Assembly (NCBI GenBank): GCA_013407085.1 | Contig: JACCGJ010023775.1 | Span: forward strand, 34,640 to 98,639 | Direction of reading: 5' to 3' | DNA: 64,000 nucleotides | From: Atriophallophorus winterbourni | Lineage: Eukaryota; Platyhelminthes; Trematoda; Plagiorchiida; Microphallidae | In this document: piece after piece, positions 10,860 to 22,800 of the stretch | Numbering within the stretch: position 1 is the first letter of the stretch | How the letters are laid out: each line of letters begins with the position of its first letter | Notes under the pieces: model-generated | Told to the model about the DNA's origin: nothing | Seen by the model: the letters and a program-made list of their open reading frames with translations, nothing else | Databases searched by the model: none | Made by a program: the position numbers and the translations under genes

Positions 10860-13800
10860 CTGATAGAGAAATGTTCTAACATGAAAAATGTTTTCACATG
10901 TTGATTCAAATCGTATAAATGATGCATGACAAGCGATAAAAACGGAAAGATATATTCCGATTGATCGTAATCGATATTTTGTTGCGTTCGACATAATCAT
11001 CTCAAAAATATTGCTTTTAATTGAGTCGCAATTGTGGAAGAATTGGGAGCACAAATTGTGAATAAAATCTCAGACAAATCAGTTCGGGCTTGTTAGTCAA
11101 TGCTTCATATCATACGGACCCGGATGGTACTGCTCTACTTGATGAGTGCATACGGCACGAAACCGGTGGTGATGTATGTGTTATAAAAATGCCTGAAAAT
11201 GATATTTATTAAGTCGAAATTAAAAACCAAATGGTCGGTCGAACATACCAGACTATCATATGTAATGATTGCGACAAAAAGTTTTTTAATTATAAAGCTT
11301 TGCTCCAGAATGGAATGGATATAAATCCCCCTTTATATTGGATTGCTTTTCATGTAATTATAAAAAAAATAATATATTCCTAGAGCCGAAGGAAGATGGC
11401 AATAATGGGTGTGTGAGAAATTTTGTTAGTCGTTAATGTGTTAAGCACATTAGAGTCCCCAATTATCAAGATTCTTTTATGGTATATCGAGGCTGGTCGA
11501 CGTTGCTTGACGAGAGTAGACGTATTAAAAAATAACGGGCTTACAGTGGAATATAAATTACACTGATTATGTAATCATCGCTTGTTGTCATTGTCAACAA
11601 GCACCATAACGTGTCATAAAATACCAAGTAAAATCGGTGAGTTCTATGCATGTGACCTTTTAATCATAATAGGGTGCTACAACTCTTACACATGATGCAC
11701 GTTCTTGAGTGAGCAGGGTCATGGCAGCAATCGCTAAATCATAAACATGGAATTTCGGGTCGAGCAAAGTTTCGGAGGTGGTTTTGCCGCACATATAGCG
11801 CCAATTTCGTGAAATTTGTTGATCAAGCATTTGTCATTGGTATAGAGGCATTCAATAACATTTTGGTTAAACGAAGATAGTTATTGTTATGTGAGGAAAC
11901 AACCGCCATTGTCGCGCCGACTCCATAAGGATCGAAAATACTTTATTTACAAAGAGTTCAGTTGTATATCGGCCATGTCGGTATTTTCAGGTTGAGAGGC
12001 GGAAATACAATTATCTTGTTTAGTTCGAAACATTAATCCATCTGGTTTCAGCACACACATGAGTGTCGTTGGAAATCATTTTTAGAAACCACTGTTAAGT
12101 AAGTATGCCACATCTAAAGCTCTATGGTCTGTACATAACTAACTCGCTAGTGTCAATGAAAAAACAATGGGTTGGATACTGCAGCATTTAGTTTATGAAC
12201 TTTCCGTTAGGAAGCACTGCTCCTGGCGAACCAAACACCTAATAGCAGATTAGCCTGAAATTGGAAACTACTCTTAATCAGTGGAAACATTTCAACTTGG
12301 TCATCAGTTTGGACTTTAATCATTATTGATGCATTATTGATACATAATCGACATATGTTGTTTCAAGAACGTTCTACCCTCATGTACTTGATCTCCGCAA
12401 TATTGTTCAAATAAATCGTAATTAGCGCTTATTTGGCTTTCCGTTGATGAATAGTGGTTTTCGAAACGCGCAATTTTATTGATGCGGTCGGGACCTACTG
12501 GCTTCATTGAATGCCTTCCTGGAGCAAATACGTTTTCTCGCCGAGATTGCAAATCATACATAGAATATGCCTTCATGCATTTTTTACATACATGCTTGAT
12601 TCCGGAATATATTTTCGTCAAATTCCGGAACTTTGCTTGTAAAACTGTATGGCAGATGAGCTAAATCATCGTGTATGGAACGAATTTCGTAAACATTCAA
12701 ATGGAATTGACTACATGAACAAAACGCACTTCGTCACATATTCCGTTGATAGTTGTCTTCAAGCTTTGATAAACGACTGACAGTTCTTATGAAATAAAGA
12801 AAAGATTTTGTTCAAATTTGGATACAAGATTATCACGAAATAATGTAAGAACTCTCGTGATCGAAGTGGTTGTTTTAATTGTTTATGTTTCAATGGTGTT
12901 GAGGGCGCTTTAATTTATACAGTGCATATTTCAGTTCTTAGCTCAACTTATGTTAGCAAGCCGGAATCCAGGAACATATATGGATTGTGATGTTGTTTCA
13001 AACAATATGGTTTAAGCTTTGACAGTGTATCCCACTGTGAACGTTGTCATAGATGACACCATTTAATGTTTCAAATTTTTCCACAAAATAGCTTCGTTTC
13101 TCTCGTGTATATTTATTCCGTTAGCTCACCGTTAGTTCAACAGAGCTCGTGCATTTCAGGACTGATTATCACTTAGTTGCGAGAAAACCATGAAATTTGA
13201 CAAAGAATTTCATCTGCATGCACATAAGAAATTTTGTTCATCACCATGGGCTTAAGACCTTCAATATTTGTCTAGGGACATGTAATTCAACAGTTTGTTC
13301 ATGCCAAACGTAGTATTAAAATTGAATTTTTATCATGAAATTGATTTTACAGTTATGGTCATTATATAATGTTTGGGAACATGGATTATATATCACAGAT
13401 TTTATAAAATTTGCGACGGAAATATCGGATGTGGTTCCTTTTTATAACTAGAATATTGTGAGTATTCAGTGACGCACATATACTCTATAATTTGTTTAAT
13501 TTATCGCTTATGAATGATATAAACCATTTGAAATCGGTGAATATTGTTATTTGCTTGTAAGATACCAAATAGTTTGCGATTTTCCACATTGCTATCGCAC
13601 AAAAATGTTGCTTGAACTTACTTAAAATATCCTTTGTTTGTCCCAAGTAATCTGCAAGTAAAGAGTCAGTATGTTTCTTGCTGCAATAATTTCTCATTCA
13701 TGGATTAGTGCAGCTTTTTTAACATCAGTATAGTTAATCAAATGTTTTACAATCCTAAAGCGATAAGACTCACATTCGCAAGGGACGTCGGTAATTTGCC

Positions 13801-16800
13801 AGGCATTCACGTGTTCTTCGGTCAGCATCGACAACATTTTATTGAATTCGAGTTGATTAGAATATTTACCTCGGTACTCCGACTTCAAATCAGCTGGCCG
13901 AAATCGAAGTTGCAAGAACGCGTGATTGGATATAGCTGGGGTGAGTCCCGAATCCAGATCGTCACAATTTACATCAAAATGTTTTACCGTGGTGAACAAG
14001 TGTTTTACCTAGAGCAATTTATGAAAACGGTGTCAATCGTCCAAGTTAGATTCTTGATTCTTGATTCTTGATGTGTTCACCGAATGTGATTCAAAGAAAT
14101 ACGAATGATCACACCGGAATATATTTTGCCGAGGAAAGGCAAAACTGTTAACTTACATAACCGCAGGCTGATCCAGTCACCGCTAACCACAATGAATCCA
14201 ATTCCAATTGCACATGATATACTGTTGTCGAATAAGAGGTATATTTGTCATGAAGCTTTTACTTTGGCTAATAAAAAATAAAGGCGATTTTTCCAAGGAA
14301 GTTGTAAATATGGCAGCGGTGCTATTGATTACACGTGAGGTTTGGCGATTCTAACATGAAACATGCAACTACGAAGTAGACCAATAAATTGACTGACCGA
14401 ATCCAGATGTTGCGGGTGTCATTTATTCGTGAGAATAGCACAGAAATGTTCTTGTGAATTCCACATCGTCATTGTTATAATTTACTAAGTTTTATCAGGT
14501 TAAGACCTTCTAACCACGTAAAAAAATTTACCGCACAGAATGTTAGTTTTCATATTTAGCTTACCAATATCATCGGACGCATTATCTAGGTTTTTTGTAA
14601 ACAATACATAGATAAGAACATATTGCGAGGTAATCAATAAATTGCGAAAATCGATTGTAGTAGATTCAATATGATTACAAAATATTACAGACTCGAAGAA
14701 GAGGAAGGATGTAAAACATTTTTGGTATATATTCATTTTATATTTTTATGTTATCAGTTAATAAAATGAAAGTTATGTAGTAACGAAGAACGAAAATCAA
14801 AGTCAAACACATCATTGATTAATAAAGTAATATTTTCAAAACTGTTCCGTCGGATTATTCTCATGACCTGATCTCCTTGAATAAAGCTAGCAGTATTTAA
14901 TCTTAGAAATGCAACACGGATAAAATCTCTTCGGATGAATTGTAAACTTACCGGTGTCGTTTAAAAAATTGAATTCAAAATTTTCCTTGCATTCGCTTCC
15001 TGCAGGATGACGAGCATGTTGCAGCAGTTGTGGATACCAAGTCCAAGTTTCCACTGGCCAATCGTGTTGTTTGTTAATCATCACTTTGGGGCCATTTAGA
15101 GTGACCAGTGCGCCATAAATAGCTCTGTAATCAACTGTTCGCCCTCGCCGATTAAATTTAATTTCATGTTGCGTAAATTTTGCAGTTGTCGCAGTCAGCT
15201 AAATTGAAAAAGACTTATTCACTTAATTTGCGCAAATATGCCTAGTGCATCAGTAAAGCTGGTGAATATTTAAAATTGACAAGATCGTTCTGCTTTCGGC
15301 ATCTAAATAATTATACCGATTACCTTAAATCATTTGAGGAAAATCTAAGATAGAGTGTCTGTGTGAGAAATTGTTTCAAAAAACAGTTTGCACTTTTTCA
15401 GCAGTTAAACTTAGTCTTTTGGAAATATCGCATGTTGATTCGTTGTTGCTAGCTTGATCTTATTTTTGTTAGGGGCGCTGATATGAAAAGCATACTACTT
15501 TAAAGTGGAAGCATTTTTTCCAGCGTTAATTCCAAACTACGGTAAAGCAGATACTGAACTGGTCACTCTGGCATCGTCAAAAGACGATGATCGCTTTACT
15601 CCAGCCCATCACTATGAGCTTTGCATCAATGTTTGTTTCTTCTGAAACGGACAGTTCTGTTTTTCAAATTCCGCGAAGCATAAAATCATCATACGCTTGT
15701 GATGTATATCGATCGACGGGGAATAACAACATATTTGACGATTATATTAGATAGTTAGTTCATGTTGATTTCATTTATTTTTTGGAAATAAATTTTAACG
15801 GAAGATTAATCACGGTAAAAGTCTTGCTCACCGGTTGTGCAATATTTTCAATTTTTATTTCCGATAATACTTGAACGTTCAATTTTATTTTATTGTCAAT
15901 ACACAAATGACTGGCGTAAAGAAATTCTGAGAATGATTAAAACAAATGCATCATATTAATATCCATCATACAGGTATTCAAATTAAATATTATACATTCC
16001 AAATGATAATTGAAATGTATTTCGTCGTCTTAAAGTTAAAATAATTTATTTTATATAATTTGTATTCCAAAGATTGTAGACTAATTCATTTCTACTTAGT
16101 CTATCTGATATCTTGTAAACGTTCAAAGATTTGATCAAGATTCTAAAAGTTGGAGATTGGTACCCAAGACAAATATGTTAGCTGTTATTCAAATATATCA
16201 TGCTAACCTTCTTTTTTACTTGAGGCTTTCCGTAGAATTCACGTTGAGACAGTAAAAGTGATCCAAAATTGATAAATCATGAATCTAAATGGAGAAACAC
16301 ATTACTTTGGTTGTTGTGCGTTGTGTGTTCGCTGATCTGGCATTGTAGCAGCATGACGTTTGGTCATCAAGCTAGATGACAGCTGGGCTTCTTGCGAACA
16401 CACAACGCACAACATCCAATCCCTGAGATACAAGTATTCTTTTCAATATCAAGCAAGGTTGGTGTCTGTGAAACTTGAAACATTGATTTCAGTGTTTATA
16501 GAAATAATATATGTGTAAACTCACGATAATGTCCTGTTTTCTCATTATCTATCATTATTCAAAAATAATTCCGAATATAGAAACAGAGAATGATAATAAA
16601 ATGCTAATTTGCATGCATTTCCAAAACACCGCTGAGGACCTGTTAGGTGCTGTTGCACTCATCAGGTAGGGACAGTAAGATCAGGATCATCCTTCGCTAG
16701 AATTTGTGAAGGAACCTATTTTATATTTAGTACACGGAAATACGAGCAATATTTAGTCGCAGCTTACCACTATCGTATATTAAATGTGATATATGTATAT

Positions 16801-16818
16801 ATATTGTGAACAACATTT

Positions 16819-16861
<43 letters not shown>

Positions 16862-19800
16862 AACAACATTTAAATTACACATGATTTTCCTCGGAATGTT
16901 TGGTTTTCTATAAAATTGACACAATTTATCCGCTCGATGTTCCCCACTGGATTTTTTGTTTGAATATTAAGATTTACGAAACTATTACTCACCGTGTGCA
17001 AAATTTGGCTCGACTGGTGTGACTGAAATTACGTTGAATCCGCGCTGTTCCATCATTCGTTTCAAGCGAAAATTCGTCGAATATTTTGGATAATATGAAC
17101 TGCGGTTTAACACATTTGCTTCAAACTCGAGAACAAACTGTAGGCTAAGTATATCAGGCATGTATTTGTAACGATGTATCTTCAGATCTTTCAAACCCGT
17201 AACATTCATCTGTGAAATAATAATAATCACACTAAGAATACGATCAATTATTGAGGAAGCATGTGTGTTGTAGTGTTTTAACAATATTTCGGTGGAAAAC
17301 CAAATGAAGTCAAAACCCTTGTAGTAACTACTAATATAAACAATTTGTGCAGATAAGCCACTGTTGGATAATTTTGGTATGATTAACCAGTTCAATCTCA
17401 TGTATCTAGGCATATGTGGCTGGGGTGAAACTTATTGTCTAGAAGAATGTTTTTAAATCTGCATACATGTTCATCGCATGCACAACACAATCTGTTTTGT
17501 CCTGTTTGTACTCATCAGATTGGCACAGTACGAGCACGATCCACATGCCATTGAAACAATTGAAGAATTCTAGACAAATGGCGCGTGTATGGTGAGAGAT
17601 ACTAAGCATGTAATTTAAGATATTTTTCAACTCTATCTACGTGAGTGTGAGCATGTTAGATAAAACAGCTTGATCGTGTACCAAAATTATCTAACATTGG
17701 ATTGTTTAACATTTTAAAAATGTTTCAAGGTATACGTATCCCGATCGTACTGACCTGGTCTGATGAGACCAAACAGCACAAAATCGGTTTCGAGTTGTGT
17801 GATGGAAATGCATTCAAATGTGGATATTTTCAATAGAAATGTAGTTCAAGGCATTGATCAATCACTCCAAAAACGAAAACATGGTGTATATATAATATAT
17901 ATATATAATATATATCTATATATATATATTCAGCAACCGAAAGCTTAGTTGCATATTTGGGGACATGAGAATATCAATTCAACCAATATGCGAACATACC
18001 CATGAGATTAGAAACCTCACAAATCCAAAATGTGTCATGATATTTACAAGGTTGTGTAGTCACAAAAAACTAGGACTTACGGCTAGTACGCGTTGTTCAA
18101 CGTTTTGCTTTGTTTGTCCAAAATTCATGGCCAACTGCAGCTCATCGTCATGCGGGATAGTGGCATACATTAAAACTTTTGAGTAGGAAAGAGAAAAACT
18201 TTAACAAGATTGAAAGTGACAAATATTAAAACGGTTTTCTTTCTTTTCTTTTGATCATTTTTCTTTGAAGAATAAAGGCTAACGGAAGTATTTCTTAATC
18301 ATCGGAAAATTTTAATTGTTTTCAAATTGTTCTGAATCCATTTCAGTTTTGACTAAGCTGTTTTCGATTTTTTGATTTCAAAAATTAAATTATCTTCCGA
18401 CGTATTGCTAAACTCCTAAACATAATCCATTTGAGGATCATTAAGTAGTATCTTGATGGCATACTTGAAATATATCCTTCTCAAATTACATGGAAATAAG
18501 AATTACCATCTTATAAAGGTGGAGGTGCTTCACAGTCCATCTCTCAAAGAAATATAGATTAAAACATTAAACTTAGAAACAACTACCGTAATAATTTTGA
18601 ATACTCAATTACATTTATTCCGTTGTACACCACTCATAATCACGGGAAGTGATTCGAGCGTTTAGATCTTGCATTCATTAAAATTATGAAGAAAACAATA
18701 TTTTATATAACATTATAAATTATAATACGAGTATACTAAGATTTTCTTGGATAAGAAAGTCACACGGTGTCACTGCTTGATAATCCTATTCATATTCACT
18801 CAGATTATGACAACAAAAATTTACTAATTAATCTTTCAAATGTTACTGTGATTGACACGAAATGCCTTTTTAATGAGAATTTAGAAAAAATCCTCTTTTA
18901 TGAATTTAAATTGGCTAGCCTGTGTGCGGGCACATGTTAATTAACCGCGTAATCAAATAACACTGGCGTACAAGTTTAAACCATGTGAGGAAATTGCATG
19001 CAAATGAACATTTTGTTTCATGTTTATCACCGTTTCACTATTCAAAGGTATGCGGATAGTGGCTGTAATGTCACTTCCTGATAAGTGCGATTAGCAAAAA
19101 ATCGTTCGTGTTGTGTGTGAGGCAAATGCGTGCAAATTCAGATATTTTTGGAAAAATAGTTTCGACATGTTTTGTTGGTTGGATGGTCTTGCCAAATTGA
19201 ATGCCGTTATTTTGTGCTTTCTCACAACTGCCACATGACTTGCATCCACGAAGCATCAAATGTAATAAGAAAATGTAAGCCAGAACAGCAACTATAACCT
19301 GGCTAGCATTATTTTGTCAAAGCAACGGATAAATAAATGATCAATGTGATTATACCATTGCGAAATTCAATTTACGATGTTATAAAAAACAAATTCAGTT
19401 GAGAAACGGTAAAGCATTCATCGATTGAAATAATTTCTGGTTTGATTTCAATCATTTAAAAAGCGAAGAACTACAAAACGTAATGCTCTACTGCCCGTGT
19501 ACCGTTAAGCTATAAATCCAAATGAACGCTCACTAATCCTCAACATACTATCTCCACCTGTTGATGCCAAACCGCCAGCTACCGGTCGTGTTGCATAAGA
19601 GAAGGGGATGTTAGCAACACAATACGTTAGAATTATATAAGCGCATCGTCCGCTTGGCCAGGAATCACTTTGAGATTCTGTATTTCAACACCGTGGTTCT
19701 TTATATGAACACTATATAACGGTGTCTTACAAGTATAATTTCGTTTACAACTATACCACTGTTTAAGGCTCACTATACCTCATATTACTGCCTCGACCTG

Positions 19801-22800
19801 ATGAAGCCAAACAGCGGGAAACCGGTAGTGGTGTGTAAGGGATGGGGATTTGAACACCAGGATATAATAAAATGATCTTAATTTATTACGAAATTAAAGT
19901 GAAGTGCCATATCTGTACACTTCATCATCAAATTTAAAACTATTCTTCACGTTTTCAATAGCAAAATTTTATTAATCATATTTAATGTTTGGCCACAATG
20001 TACATACCTCGAACATTTTTGCTAACTGTAAAATTATTGATAAAGTCTTTTGAGAGGTTCTTGTTTCGAATTTCAGTAATATTGATAAGGAGATAATAAA
20101 ATTATGAGGAAATGTGCGGTAACATCAATAAATGCAATATTTTTATTTAATTTCACTGTAGCCTACAACACTTTCTGTACAATCCAAATTGAATTTGTCA
20201 ACCGTATCTAAATCGATTATTTGTAACATTTACGTGGTGATGCTAAAAACTATTTTTAGCGGACGTGCTAAATATTGTATATGGATTCATCATGGGAAGC
20301 TTGAAAGCTCTTACTCAACAATAACAGGGTTCAACCTATCATTCTCATGTAAGCACGATTCAAACGTGTCAATGAAGGTAAACACGAATAATGAGACAAT
20401 CCTCATCCAAAAACAACAAATATTTTCACGTGTACATAATATAACCATTAACACCACACTCTCATTCAACGAATATTATGAAAAGCAAAGTGCTTGTTTG
20501 TCATAATTATTATGAAGAAACCTTAGATATTACCCGAATTTTAGCCTACGCAATGAAATTGCGAAGCAATAATATTATCATTATATTATTAAACACGAGA
20601 TACACTGAAAAAAGAGAAAAATGTTTAAAATAGACCTATTTAAAATTTTGTTCAGTCATTCTTAGATAAGAGATATGTAGTTAGCATTTATATGCTTTAT
20701 ATTGTGTGGAATCCGGGTGAAATGTTCATCAGACGAAGATTTTAAATCATGAAGAGCAAACTCTAATGTTGAGCGTCATCTAGAAAACAAAGGATTTGCA
20801 TAAAAATGAAGTGAAATACCGAAATGGGGTCAACGATCTAAGTATGTTTTGCTAGAAATGGAAATTTTCGGAGATAAACACTGATATTTCATGTCGAAAA
20901 AATTCATCGAAAAATTAATTGATCGGTTGTTATCCACTTAATATTTCTAATTTCCTTAAAACTTGCCGTCATACTGTTTGTCTGAAATACACACTGGCGT
21001 AATTATTTTCAATAATACGACAAAATTCTTCATTAGAATTTACCCACAGAAAATTGGCTCATCATCGACAAATGCTGAAATAAGTGAAAACATAATTTGA
21101 ATTTTATGCCATATCAGTTTCAGGGAATAAATGTGTGAGCCAGTGAACTGCCACGTCCAATTCTCTATTATAATTTTCACCAAATTTTCAATTCGAGTGA
21201 GCAGCTTAAATTTTGTTATCGATACCCGAATTGAGAATTTCATATTTGCCATTATTGCCCTGCTATAATAACCGTGAATAATATTTTCTGATGGTGCCAC
21301 ATAATATCATCGAATATGCTTATGCAAAATTGACCGCACAGTTAAAAACATCCATTCTAACGCGTTATTCCAACATGCAATGCCGAATACGTGCATGCTG
21401 TTCGCACATATCAGATAAGGTACGTGCCTGAAATATGTGGAGCATTATTAAGCAAAGCTGACATTTTGAAAACATTGAAGGATTAAACTGATTTTATCAA
21501 GTTTAAATTTTAACTGTGATCGCTTGACACTAATTATCTATGTTTGCTTACATTATCGAAGCTTTAGATTTCCTTTTTAATTGCATTTACGTTGAATCTC
21601 AAAAGTCTAAATTTAATTCGGAATTTCGGATTTTTCGTATACTTTCAACAAGTTGGATCGGTTACGTTGCCGAAAAATCTTTCAAACGTTTAGCAAACCG
21701 ATTTTTGAAAAGTGAGGAATTAGAATGAGTCCTTGGTTCTAGCCATTCTTCGAATCAATCTTCAAGTAAAATATCCCTAATTAAAGGGACAATTTTGTTA
21801 AATTACAATTTATACCAGTCATTATTGTTAGCATCAAAGGTATTTTGGTCTACTCCAAATTACTCTGAAGATACAAAGAAACTTGTACGCGTTTCTCCTT
21901 CAAATGATGCGATTTTAAAAACCAATTCCTTCCTTCAAGGTGTGGCTGTAATAGTGGTGTTTTCACCAACCTGTGGCATGCCAATGAATCCACGTAGCCT
22001 CGACCAAGGCCTACAACCCAGGATTATTGGAGGTGCTCCTGTTGCTCTAAATGTATATTGGTCGATACTCAAAACGTAAGAATTTTCAGCTACGTGTGCT
22101 CCGAGTCGAACTAAGTGCGCTATCTCTCCCGTAATTGCATTAGGATAAGTCAACATTCCCAACTAGTAGGCAAACAAATTTGAGAGCTTATTTGAACGAT
22201 AATGTTTTCACAAACTTACAAACATTGAGTTGGCAATAGCCACTTTCGAATATTATTACTGTAGTGTAATATAAAATATGTAAGAATTTTGATGTTATTT
22301 ATAAAAATAAAATATAACAAATGTTAACATGTAAAGTTAGGATTTTACATTCGAAATTAAACAAAATCTTCAAAATCTTCAAAAAATTGATATCTCTGAC
22401 AATCATTCGAATGTATGCTCTCAACGATTTCGAATACGTAAGATATTAGAATCATCGGGAAAAAACAAGTGATAGACGATTATTTGCTGACTATGGCGTC
22501 GTAATTAAACCAAAATGCGAAATACGAATCACAAACCCGTGTAAAGCAAGCTAACAAAAAATAGCCACATTTTATGTCTACAAATATTGCTGCGTTGAAA
22601 ATTTAATATTTTCAATGGTACTTATGGCATCCAGTTAATGTATGTCTATCAATACGAGAACACTGTTCTCGATAAAATGGAAAGCGTGTCGATGATTGGA
22701 CAAATTAATACTGCTTTGAAATTCGGAAACCTTGTGAAATGATTTGGGATGGTTACATTTCATCATTTGCAAATACACTTGAGCATATAAATATGTATTG

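Noticed and set aside
16824..17932. TA tracts as an origin or regulatory element
   Set aside because: They are plain microsatellites present in one gene copy only, with no supporting motif.
20540..20560. 12-nt micro-exon between the 15- and 18-nt exons
   Set aside because: Copy 1 has AG before GCTAAAATTCGG and a GT after, but copy 2 lacks the AG acceptor, and the existing exons already join in phase.
21935..22162. Minus-strand 75-codon frame with TYPNAITGEIAHL as an exon of the host gene
   Set aside because: The copy 2 equivalent has an in-frame stop, and no acceptor or donor in the phase 1-1 register of neighbouring micro-exons is shared by both copies. The plus-strand protease-like reading explains the segment better.
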